From the NCBI GenBank assembly GCA_012295275.1, contig CM022666.1, positions 16,019,272-16,054,271 of the forward strand: 35,000 nt of DNA, in the 5' to 3' direction. The notes under the pieces were generated by a model that was not told the DNA's origin, ran no database searches, and worked only from the letters and a program-made list of their open reading frames with translations. This document shows positions 13,075 to 26,106 of the stretch, piece by piece. This DNA is from Chrysomallon squamiferum. Lineage: Eukaryota; Mollusca; Gastropoda; Neomphalida; Peltospiridae. The position numbers and the translations under genes were made by a program. The first letter of the stretch is position 1, and each line of letters begins with the position of its first letter.

Positions 13075-13430
13075 TTGAAGTCGAGACGGCAAGGAACGTT
13101 TATGAATTAAGTTCGTTGACGCCTCGCCCGGACATGAAAGCTGACAAACGGGAGAGGGTGTTGTCGCTAATCTAATTCTCCTCACAGCTCGCTAATTGAT
13201 TATGACAGCCCGACATGTCACCGCAAACATCGCTTCAAATATTGATGGCTTTTATCCAAGACGATTCGCGCACCGGATTAATTTTAAAAGGGCAAAGACA
13301 GGAATCGGACAAACAAATTGAAATGGAGCCAAAGCGTGCGTACGTTTATGATTCAATATTGATAGTTTTGATGGAGAACCGCGAGCTTAATTAAAATCTC
13401 TGTGGAAATTCGGAAAAGTCTGTTGAAACA
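13075..13430. other. Strong candidate conserved non-coding element / enhancer
   Basis: About 355 bp of complex, CpG-containing DNA lies between low-complexity tracts. Seen: TAATCTAATT (13168-13177), TAATTGATTA (13193-13202) directly followed by TGACAG (13203-13208), AATATTGATGG (13238-13248) and AATATTGATAG (13355-13365), GGATTAATTTTAAAAG, ACAAACAAAT and TTTATGATTC. These resemble homeodomain, TALE/Meis and forkhead sites. Stops occur in all frames and no splice-bounded exon was found. Confidence 0.5.
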
Positions 13431-13440
13431 ATTTGATGGA

Positions 13441-13583
13441 TTCTTTTGTATTTTTGTATTTTTTATTTTATTTTTTTTTTTTTTTTTTTTTTTGTTTTAA
13501 CGTCAGTGTTGATGACGTTGGCGTTCAAACACAGTGCCAAACGGAAACTGAACAATAAAACATAATAATAATAATAAAAAAAA

Positions 13584-13620
<37 letters not shown>

Positions 13621-14081
13621 AATTACGATTTGTTTTCAGAATCATGTAAAATATGAATGATTTTCTTCTTTTATGATTTTTTTTTTATTTTTTTTATTTT
13701 ATTTTATTTTATGATTTTTTTTTCGATTCGTTAATCATATCTGTGGATATTTTTTGTGTTTGTTGCTGTTACTCAAACTGAAATTCAAAATTCCTGGCTT
13801 AAACTCGGGTAATTTATTTATTTATTTATTTATTTTTTTTTTTTTTTATATTTGCTTTAAGTTTTAATTATTTATTTATTATTATTTTTTTTATTTATGA
13901 TGATGATGATCATCATATTATTACAAACTAATTTACTATAACTATTACAATTACAACAACCACTACTACTACCACTACCACTACCACTACCACTACTACT
14001 ACTACTACCACTACCACTACCAATACCAGTACTGATACTACTAAAAAAAACTAATCAATAATAAAACGTAATAAATAATAA

Positions 14082-14123
<42 letters not shown>

Positions 14124-16644
14124 GAAGAATAATAATAAGAAGAAGAAGAAGAAGAAGAAGAAAAAGAAGACTGATACCATAGGACAAAAACAAATATTTT
14201 TTGAACAGATTTCTCTTTAATAAGTTAAACAAAAGTTGTTGTTTCTAAATTAATATAATCTTTTAGAACTTTTTTTTTTTGATGCTTATTAAAAACGAAA
14301 CAATATTAACAAATAAAAGACATTCCATTTTTGAATGATTAAAAATTTTAAAATCAGATAAAACAAATTGATAAATGAATGAAAATAAATTTATAAAACA
14401 ATAAAATAAAAAAATAAATAAATGAAATGAATTTAATAAACAAAGAAACAAACAAGAAAACAAAAAATGAATTATAAAAATAAAAAATAAATAACAAAAT
14501 TTAATAATAAAATAAATAAAGGAACAAATTTAATAAACAAATAAAAAATTAAAAAGAAATAAGTCATTTTGAATTCAAAACAACTATATAATATGCAAAC
14601 TGAATGTTAAATTATTCACAATATAATGGTAATAATAATGATGATGATGATGATGATGATGATGATAATAATAATAATAATAAGTAAATAAAATTTAATA
14701 TAATTTAAAATTAAAAAAATAAAAATGTTATTAACGGGAAAGAAAAAAGCATGGATTGTTTTCAACTAAATAAATAATAAAAAATAATACTAATAAAATA
14801 ATAAAATAAAATAAAAAATAAAATAATAATATATATAAACAATGAAAAGAAAAAAAAAGAAAATTGTATATATTATTATTAAAACACTGCTTAACAGATT
14901 GTCAGTAGCAGGATGTATTTTTAACACTGTTTAGTAATTTAGATATGACAGTGACGAGTTTATACTGAAAATTAAATTCTCCGCGATTTAATTTTTACTT
15001 AATCAACAGAACTTCAGTACACAGTGAAACTTGAGAACTAATTACAGCAGGGACAAAGCAAAAAAGTTTGTTTGGATTAAATTTCAGTATTTGATAAATA
15101 ACAGGATGGTTCAAATCATTGTTTTTGAGGTGGGATCTGATTTCAAGAAGTTTACTGTTGTTGATTTTGTGATTATTACACTGTAGTGACACCTACTATA
15201 TAAAACAGTGTGCATATTTACCAGAAGTGTTTGTATACAAAATATGTTAAAAAGACAAAAACACATGACAAAAGTGTAAATTTTTCTAAATTTTATTTGC
15301 AAATAACACTTTCATACAGAATGTAATATCAACCGGTTTCGTTTTTGAAATTTGATTCAAACACTTAAAACGTGAAGATAAATAATTTTTAAGTGAAGAT
15401 GGTTTTACTTAAACAACTCTATAAATATGTGTTTAATAACGATGATTCCTGTGATAGAAGAGTCAAGATGAAGTCACATGACCTGATACGTGTTTTGGAG
15501 TAACGCACAAACAAATGTGTATAACAGATGAAATGATATGCCAAATGATGATCTCACATGTTTGTGTTTGCAGGAGACAAAACCAGTCCAGCATTGTAAA
15601 CAACCAGGTATAGTTAAACATCTTTATTTGTGTTTGGTAAGTGAAAAAGATAATCAAACATGAACATATTGTCTGTAACAGAATACAATGATATTCGTGA
15701 ATAGCTAACACTGTGAACCTATTTGCTGAAAGACAAACACGTTTAAACGTTTAACTAACATATTTAGTTTTGTTTGCAAATAAAAGTTAATTGAACAGAA
15801 GCTTTAAAGGACAAGTGGTTATTTGATGATCTGAACAATCTGTTTTCATAAAAAAACAAATTTGCATAGTAAACCACACATACAGTTATTTAGTTATGAA
15901 GAAAGAAAGAAGAAATAATAATAATAATAACTTTTTGTTCAGTTTACTTTGTAACAAACTCATGTTGACAAAGCAAATTTTTTTTCCCTAAAAGACAAAA
16001 ATAAAAATTGAAAAAGTAAGAGAAATCAATTAACTTACAAAACAAATATTTACAAAATATGATTTTTCTTTCTTTCTTTTCTTCTTTTCTCAGTACTTTC
16101 TTCATCAAATAATAATGAAAATAATTTAAAAAAAAAATAAAAAAAATAAGAATTTCAAACATTATTTGTTTGTTTAGTTTTACTTGTAAGTTTGTATAAA
16201 AAAAAAAAAAAAAAACGTCACTTGAAAATGTGACAAATAAAAACAAAATCATATAATTTGAATACGGAGTAATTTTATCAAACTTTCCAAAAAATTAAAG
16301 AAACACAAATAAAATCATAACAGAACAATAATAAAAGAAAATATTTGTCAATAATAATTAAATTATTATTTTTTAATTTTAATTTTTGTTTCCAAACAAA
16401 ACTAGTATGCAATTATTTCCTCTCATTTTTCATGAAACACTAAAATGCTTTCTTTCTGATTTCTTCTCTGTAAAGTTCACAATCAAGTCTGACAAAGATG
16501 AAAGGTAAACTCATTTGTTTATCTCTTTCCTGACCTCCCTGAAGTCAAAAAACCGGTTTTCACCTCAGCATTATAGCACCACAGTAACAGAAATTACAAC
16601 AGAACAGATATTCTGTGTTGTTTTCCTCCACCTAACTAGCAGCA
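13441..16644. other. Spacer and EIF2A 3' flank
   Basis: Poly-T (13468-13492), poly-A (about 13588-13618), (TTTA)n, (CCACTA)n at about 13960-14030, (AAT)n/(GAA)n at 14073-14165 and (GAT)n at 14640-14666. The part above about 15600 may be EIF2A 3' UTR: a - strand AATAAA lies at about 15625, but nothing fixes the mRNA end. No gene seen. Confidence 0.55.
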
Positions 16645-16707
16645 TCAGCCTATGGAGAGGTCTTCCAGTTCACTGAGGAGAGCTTCTTCTGTTTTTAACT
16701 TCTGGAG
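16645..16707 (-). CDS. EIF2A: EIF2A exon 18 (terminal, stop)
   Basis: This 63-nt exon encodes LQKLKTEEALLSELEDLSIG and TGA at 16647-16645, the conserved ELEDLxxG C-terminus. It lies about 2.2 kb downstream of exon 17, across an intron rich in small tandem repeats. Confidence 0.94.
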   Translation of the reverse strand, partial: LQKLKTEEALLSELEDLSIG

Positions 16708-19700
16708 CTGAGAAAGAAACAAGATATTTTGGATTATTTGGGTTATATTTGCTTATATATCTAAATTTTTAATTTAAAAAAAATATTTTGATTACTGGCA
16801 GAGGAGATTTACTTTTTAAATAAACAACTGCTGATTTACAGTGGATGTACATTTGACATCTTTCAGTATACTACATTTATTTTAATAATAATCAAAATAC
16901 TAATGTATTATTGCTTACTAGATTTTTCTAATGTTGTACAGTATACTAGATGTGTTTCAAAATCAGTCTATACTAGATGTGTTTCTAATGTTGTCCAGTA
17001 TACTAGATGTGTTTTAATGTTGAAGTATACTAGATGTGTTTCTAAGGTTTGTACTAAAACATTTGTAATGTACAGTGTATTTTGATGACGTTTGTCGCTA
17101 TGGAGATGAAAACCAGTCTTACATCGTGGCTCTCTGTTAGTGAGTGTTAGAAGACACATTCAGGATTTGTATAAAACATTTGTAACATATTTATAACAGT
17201 CTAGTAACAGACATACATTAGTAATAGTCATACATTTGCAATATACATTTGTAACATACACATTTGAAAGATACATATAATACACATACTAGTAACATAC
17301 CTACACTAGTAATACACATACACTAGTTACACATTCACTACACATATTCACATACACCTGTTACATGCACTAGTAACTCAGATAAACTAGTTACACTAGT
17401 CACATACATGCACTTGAGACAACTGATCTGTGCTGTCTGTTAAAAGTAATCAATATCTGCACTAACAAGATGGTTTTTAGTTGAGGAAGACTGACCTCTG
17501 ACCTCTCACACAGTGGAAGATGTAGCTGGTAATTACACTATAATAATATTTTAAGATTTCTTCTGTACACAAAGTGAGGGTTTACTTAGATGTAAGAGTT
17601 AAAACAGGTTGATGTTAGTAATGGGTTTAAATTTCCTGGAATGTATATGCTTGTTTTGAAAATGTGCAAGTGTGTGTGAATGTGGTGTGTGTCAATGTAT
17701 CAGTGTGTGTCTGTGTGTGTGTGTATATGGTTTAGATATGGGTCAAATTTAAATTCAACAGTTTAAACCCAGAAATCTTGACTATCAACTTTTACAAAAT
17801 TCTACAATAGGTAAAGATTTTTTGAGGAGTCCTGTTTGGAATGGGAAACAAATTTCTTTTCAACTGGGAAGATCAATAGTTTCTAAATAAAAGGATTCTG
17901 ATGGGGTTCTTAAAAATACATGAAAATAGCTACTGAAACCACTTTCACCCTGTCAGAAGTTTTATTTTGAAATGACAGAGTGATGTTCTAAGAAAAATAA
18001 CCTGGTGGTTGGAACAAGTTAAAGAAACAGCTGTACTGACACATGTAATGGCTTCAACTTGTCACAAACTGTCTAACAGCAGTTTAAATAATTTATAAAC
18101 CTCTGAGTATTGACAGAAGAGAGGCAGACGATGCTTGAGGTGACAAAGAAACTTTCCAGACGGGACAATCAAACCAGGCAATTAAATCAAATCAGTGTTG
18201 ATGCAAATGAATTTGTTTCCCAGACTGGTGCTGCTTGTTTTCAAGGAGGAAAGTAAGACAAACATGATGCAAATGAATTTGTTTCCCAGACTGGTGCTGC
18301 TTGTTTTCAAGGAGGAAAGTAAGACAAACATACACATGTAAATTAATTTGTTTCCTGGTCTGGTGTATTAAATTAAAAATAAACATGTTAAACTGAAATT
18401 ATTTTAAAAATTTGAAAATATATTCTTGATCAGCTTTTGTCATGTTTTATTTAAGAAAACAAGTTAGTAAATTTTCTACTACTCTTACTACAATTGTTGG
18501 TATTATTAGTAATAACAGTACTACTACTACTACTACTACTTCTGCTGCTATCTCTGCATCTACAACCACAACCCATGCTGCTGCTACTACCACTACTATT
18601 ACTAACAATAACAGTACTAATAACTTACTGTTGTTTAAGTAATTTCAGCTGTTTTATAATCAAATATGTTTGAAGTACAGCGTGGATGTGGGACTTGATA
18701 TTTAAACTACAGTGGCAAGAAAATTATCATGACAACTACTAGGATGATTTAAGAGATGTTTTACACTGGCCACAGAATTATTATCACAAGCAAGAGAGAG
18801 TTTGACTACAGTATCCAGAAAATTACTTTAACAAACAGTAACTACTAAGGTGTTGTGAAGATGGTTAAAGAGAGGACCAACCTGATTAAGTTCCAGCTGT
18901 TTCCCTGCTTTCTGCTGTTCTTTGAGCTTCTCTATCTGCTGTAACTTCTGAAAACAAAACAGTAACAATCACACACATCACCAAGTAACAGTTTAATACA
19001 AAACAGTAACAATCCCACACATCACCAAATAACAGTTTAATACAAAACAACTCAATTAAGTACCATAACAGACAATAGGGAGGGTAAACAATTTACTTGT
19101 TCAAATCGGAGAGAAAGAAGAATGAAACTTTTTCATATTTCACTGTAACACTAATTACTCACCAAAGGTAAAAGATTGAGTAAATTTGCCATGTGAGTAG
19201 TGTGATTTACTCACTCAAATAAGAAAATGAGTGAAATGATATAAAATGTTCTGTTAGTGATGCTAATTACATATTTGAAAACAAAGGTAAACATGAAACT
19301 GAATGTATTTTTTGATAAATCTGTTCTATAAGTTCTGACAAAGAACTGTTAGAACAACCCAACTGACACACTGGAGGTTTGATCCAGCAAACCTTCATGT
19401 CTCAGGAAACATTAAAATTACCAAACTAAAGCCCACATCAGGATGTTTACTTGAGAGGCATCAAAGCTGTGTAAACAAACGTATCCAGCAACAGATAACA
19501 AAAAAAAAATAATAATAATAAAAATAATAATAACAAGGGTTAACATTAAAAGTTAATTTCAGGTACTTAACAAAGAGAAATGATGCAAACAGTTCTCACC
19601 TTTTTAAGATTTTTTATTTTCTTCAGTGTTTCTGGGTCAGCGTTGTTCAACACTTCGGAGGAAACCGACCGCGTTGCTGGGTGAACAACTTCTGGGGCAG

Positions 19701-20025
19701 CAACAGCTGGTTGGCTCTCCTTCTGAAAAATAACCAATCACATTTCATGCTACTTTGGAAGTATAATACATAAGTCCAATCAAATGTTTCATTACAAAAT
19801 AACAGAATATACAGGTATCTAATACATCTTTTTTTTAAGTGTTACATTTAACAAGCTGTTGTAAAGGATAAATATTTAATATTTAAATATTGTTTATTTG
19901 TAACCAATGTAGAGGATTTAACAAATAAAAAAAAAAAAATAAAATACAATAAAATAAAACCAAAACGTTAGCTTTTTTGTGTGCACATTTTTAAAAACAA
20001 GAATATATATATATATATGTGTATA

Positions 20026-20076
<51 letters not shown>

Positions 20077-23000
20077 ATACATATACATGTATACATAAAA
20101 TAAAAATAAACACCTCTTCGACAGCTTTTGCTTTTTTTGCTGCTCTTTTCTTCTGATTCTTGGTGAGTGGTTTGTCTGAAAACACCAAACACACAAACAC
20201 TGTACAATATGTGTGCGCTGCATGCAACATATCTTGACATCACACTAGCTATGTACTACATACATACAGCCATCACTCATAATATTTCAAACTGAACTAC
20301 CTTAATAAATATATATTTTTTTATACAGATTTCATGCTGCTATAAAGAAATAAATGTATGAAAACAAAACATTACTGCAAAAATAAAAAATAAAAAAAAA
20401 AAAATGAAAATTTTTTTGAAAAAACAAAACTAATAAATAAATTAAAACAAAACACCCCAAAAAAATAACAACAATAGTACTGGTGTTTAAATGACACTGC
20501 AGTTTCCTGATATTTTTATCTTTACACAGTCCAAAGCAATATTTGTAGTAATGAATAACAACATATCAAATATGTAATTAACTGGTTCTAAAATAAAAAT
20601 GGTGTTAAAAGAAAAAAGCTGACAAAAAATATGAAATAAGTAAGTATTTCAAAACATTAAGTTAAGAAAATGAGATCAAAGTGGAATGGGTCAAGGTCAG
20701 GTTGATGGTGACTGAAGGTGAAAATAAAGGTGTGACAGTAACAAGGTGAAGATCAAAGTGATGTTTTGGTGACTGTGAAGGTAAACAGACAGGTGAGGTG
20801 AATGTGTGTACCTGGGTCTACAGCTTTCATGTTGGACGGAGGCTCTAATTCGTCCAGCGGTTTGCTCGCTGGTTTATCTCGAAGACCAGGAGGTCGGTAC
20901 ACAGCAACTTTACCTGAAGACATTTTTTTTTATAAAAATTAATTTAGAAAATAAAACAATCACATGCAGCAAACAATAAACTTAATATTCAATCCAAAAC
21001 AAAAAAATTAAAAGAATCACGCATATCAGTAAACTAGATATTCAATTAATAAAAAAATTTAAATTAAAAAATGTGAAGATAAAAGACATTACTGCAACAT
21101 GTTATGACTGAGTAATGCAGTGTAGAGAAACAGTTATCCTGACAATTTATTGAAGGGCAGATGTAACCACAGAAAACACTGCAGATCTAAGCCTGGAGAA
21201 TAGTCACAGTAAACACATTTTACTTAGTTATTGTTAAGAAAAAACACACTGACCATAAAATTAAAAAAAAAAAAAACAAAAAAAAAAAAATAATATCAAA
21301 ACTCCCAACACATAAAAACAACAACAAAAAAAAAAAAAAAAAAAAAAAAAATATTTTAAATGAACGTGTAAAACTCTGCCCCACACAGAGACTCACCCAT
21401 CGGCTGCTGCACCCCCTCCACAGATTCCACCGGTCTGTACCTGACAGGTTTCTCAGGGTAAACCCCGGGCAGGGCAGGCTGCCACGCCACTTCCCACAGT
21501 TCCTTGCCCTGTGTCGTGCTGCAGTGTGACAGGGTTGTTCCTGTGTAGTGCCAGATCTTGTAACTGTAAACAAAAGTTAAACATCAACTTTTAAATACGT
21601 GATTTTTAAATATCAGTCTGTCACAGTGTGTGTGTGTTTGTCCTAAGAAATAGTCAATATCCACTGGTGTGTACCATGAATAATAAAGTCTAATAAAATC
21701 ATTTACATGTACAAGTTTATTATTTTATTTTTTTAATAACCAATCATTGTTCATGATAAAGTGTAACTTTGTTATAAAACATCTGAACATTTGTTAAAAA
21801 TCACAACATTCCCATTTTTCTGAACGTCTATTGATAACATCACTAAATATATGACAAAACCATGGCTGTGTATATCTGAATGTGTGAAACATTCTTTCAA
21901 GCAAACTGATCCATACTGTGTGGAATTATGTGATAAATTTCAAAACAATTGAAGCCAAAATGATTATTTAAATGTCCTCTGTAGTTGCTATACATTATTA
22001 ATAATTAATAATATAATAATAAAATTAAATAAATATAAATAAATATAAATAAATATAAATAAATAAAAATAATTTTAAATATATGTAATATATTTAGGCT
22101 ATTTCTTCCTATCATAAAAGATTTTCTTTAATATCACATTTTGTAAATGTGTAAATACCATGCTTTAACACTGATAACAAAAACAAAATAGTTTAACAAA
22201 CATTTAACCACTCACCTACATGTTTCAAATTAATGTTTATTAATTAGCATTACGGCTACCAAATGAAATTACTGTCACAAATCCATAACTACTTGCCTAG
22301 GGAGATCAACATACTCTCCTTGAGAAGAACAGGACAGCACTTGCCACCATCATTTTTTTTAGCATTGATAAACCAGCTGAATAGAAAGGTATACAGTCAG
22401 ATATAACAAGGAAGAACTGGTCCCAGTACCTATCAGACCTGTATTTACTGTGACTGCATCACTTACCAGTTTCCTACTCGTAACCGTGGAGAGCAGGTTG
22501 CCGTGACGAAATGCTCGCCGTCTGGGTGCCACATGAACATGGTTGTGTCTGGAGCCTTCGTCTGGCAGATCAGCTTCTTCTGCTTCATGTCCCAGAATTC
22601 CAAGTTCCCGCTCAGATTGCCAAACCCAGCCAGACACAGAAGTGACCAAGTTAAAGAAAGAATCAGAGATTTTCAAACTTTTGTTTGGTCTTTAAATAAA
22701 CACTGTTTTAACTTTTCATAGTGTAGTTATATTAACAATGATGACGATGATGAGCATAAAGTGATTATGATGACAGCAGATTCGAACAGCATGTATATTT
22801 TTAAAATCCTCTCATCTTCAAGCTACATTATATAACTCTTCAACACACATTCATTCTTTTTCTTGAATACAGATGCACATGTACACACACACACAAACCA
22901 AACAGAGATTTCACTGCATTAATACACATACAAATGCTTTTTTTTCTGTTTCTGAAAATACTGGTCACAAAACAAGTTAAGACAGAATTGACTGTTTTGC

Positions 23001-26000
23001 TGTTAAATAAAAGGATATTGTTTCCGTGACTGTTGTACCAAACGAGATTCCTTGGTCCTGTGCCGAAGTCAAACAATGACTCACATTTCAGATTAAACAC
23101 AGTCACCTTGGATGGCATGTCTTGTACAGTTAAGGAAAAATTTCTAAATTTACATTAACACAAGTTTCTTATAAGAAAAAATCAATGATTTATTAGTATA
23201 TAAATATATATATAAAAATAAACTTATTAGACTGAAATTAAGTTAAAAACACATCAATCATTAACAAACAGTATACAAGTTAGAATCCACACAAAATGAA
23301 ATATTTTTATTTACTTTTAGAAAAACAAAATTTATGAACACTGCATTTATAAAATCATTTATTTTCTTAATTTTTTTTTAATGATTTCTAGACCACTTTG
23401 TATATCAAAAGTTTTATTTTTATAATAACCTTATAAAACAAGACACTTACTGATACAAATATTTAAAAAGAATTGTATTGACTTGTGACACAAACACACA
23501 TACTAGTGTTTGATCTGTCAGACATGTGTGTAACACGGAGAAGACCAGGAATGTATGAAATCTCAGAGGTTTGTAACTGAAAGCTTGATAAAGGATACAT
23601 CCATACACAACAGTGAACTCGTGTGAACGGGGGTGCCAGTCCATGCTGTAGATTGGACCATTTTAGCTGAAATAAACAAAATCTCAGTCAATTACACAAC
23701 ATTTCTGTACACAACTCATTACTAGGGACTGTAAACTGTAAGTAGCAACTGCTTGTTGTTCTTGTGCATTTCTTTTTTTCTTGTTATTGGTGTTGTTTTG
23801 TTGTAAAATTAAAATACAAGCTCTGATGCAGTGAAATGTAACAAAAATGTTTTATGAGATGAAAATAAATTGATTATGGATGTGTCTACTTTTTGGCATC
23901 ATGAAATCTGTGATCCAGTAAACACAAAAACACTAAACTGTAATTAACAAAATGAGTGATTCTTACATTTTGTCATTGCAGATAAAGTGATGAAAATTAA
24001 AATTTCCTGTTCTGTTAGAAACAAAATGGTACAGGATCTAACCAGCACAGTAAATTGTGTCAGTGTTTTTAAAAAGAACATTAACAGGACAGTACATACA
24101 CAGAGGCACAAGACAGCTTTCTCCATTTGTTCCTATGTAATGTAAACCTTGTTCTCCGTAATACGATGAATCTGATGATTCTGTTGATGTCAGGATTAGA
24201 AGTCCAGTCCCTGAAAAATTGTTTAGTGTACATCAAAAAATAATAATTATAATAGATATTCAGGTTGTATCAACAATAAAATCATTGTCTGAAAATCACA
24301 GGTTGTATCAACAACAAAACCATTGTCTGAAAATGACATTAATCCAATTTGTGCATATTAAAAAATAATAATTATGATATATTCTTCTAGTGTCAAAAAC
24401 AGAAAATATTACTAATCATCATATCAGTATTATGTTGATATCAGTTACAGAGGTCAAGCTCATTAAATTATCATTTATTAATTTAGTTTATATTAGTAAC
24501 ATTTTTAGGAAGTTGACATTCTGCTGGTATCAGAAATAGAAGTCCTATTTCTCAAAACATCACTTATCTGATTTTGTCTTACAATAAATAATAATAATTA
24601 TAGTACAGATACTGTTCTGCTATCAATAACACAAAGTCTAGTCTGTGAAAATATTTATTAGTTAATTTAGTGAACATATGAAATGATAGATACTGCAGAC
24701 ATATTGTATCCAATAGAAGAAGAAGAAGAAGAGAAAAAATTAAAAATAAATTAAGAATGAAATAAAAAACCCAAATACACTTAATTTGTTTCTCGGTTCA
24801 GTGAGCTAACTAATCTGGAATTTTTAAATTTGTAACAAAAATGTTTTTACCTGCTTTGTTCCAGTACAGGTTTACTCTCTCAGCTTTGAAGAAACTCTTG
24901 TTAGCAATGGCTGCCGTCTGACCTCCGAAATGTGGATACTTGTAGACTCTCACGTATGAAGGCTGACCCTGGTTCAAGAACAACACACAAAGCAAGGAAA
25001 ATATTTAGTAAAACAAAATAATGGTCTACCTCTGAGAAAATCCTGTTATCTGCATTTGCAAAACTAGTATAATAAACTGAATTACCTTTAATGATAACAA
25101 TTTCTAGCATGTTCATCACATTCATGACTAAAAAAAATATAGATATTATTATTTTTACTTTTTTTTATTTAAATGAAATTAAAAATTAAAACACCAACTG
25201 ACAACAAACAAAAGAAAAAAACAAAAACAATGAACAAGCAGAAACAATATCTGGTTTAAAAACACAGATAAAAAGAAAACGGAGAAACAATTTAACATAC
25301 AAGGTAAGTTGAACTGAAGATGAATTAAAAAAGTTGAAGATTTACCTTGCTGCCAGGTACATACGCTGCGACAGTGTATGGTTTAGCACACTGAGCGATG
25401 CTGTAGTCAGAAACTTTCTGTAAATGCAACTTTGTCTTTATTGTGTCTGGAAAAACACAAACAGGTTATGTTAAAACATTCACACATTTAGTAGTATATA
25501 ACATTTAAGTAAATAATCAAAATAATTATATAATTTATTATATATTTATAATTAAAAAATATTAAATAATAAAATAAAACAAATAAAAATAAACATCCTT
25601 CTACCATCCGAAATAGATACAACAAAAGTAAATATATTTACATAAACCAAAATTTGATTACATAAATCAATTATGAAAATAAATACAATTTTGAAGTTTT
25701 CATTATGGCAAGTTACAAGAAAAAAAAAAAAAAAAAATTGATAAATAAATAAATAAATAATAAAACAAATAATAAAAACAAATAATAAAAATAAATAATA
25801 ATAATAATAAAAAATTAAAAATAAATAAATCATAATATTGAAACTTAAAACAAATAATAATTAAAAAAATTAAAAACAAACTAGTCAGGCCAATATATTA
25901 ATAAATTAATAAATATATTAAATATTCAATAATATTAATAATAATAATATAAAAAAAGAAATAATAAAATTATAAAACATTTCACCAAAATTGTTATCTT

Positions 26001-26075
26001 CAAAGAACTGCAACTCATTGTTGACATTTCTGCCACAGATTCCATCATCATGACTCCACTGTGGACACCTGAGAA

Positions 26076-26106
<31 letters not shown>

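Noticed and set aside
12820-13185. 121-residue - strand frame
   Set aside because: Mostly Val/Leu/Ile from trinucleotide repeats. Only the first part crosses the complex island, and it matches no family.
16903-17085. YTRCVSK repeat protein
   Set aside because: Translation of the TATACTAGATGTGTTT repeat inside an EIF2A intron on the opposite strand.
22503-22721. + strand 72-residue frame
   Set aside because: Shadow of EIF2A exon 12, whose - strand frame has clear homology.
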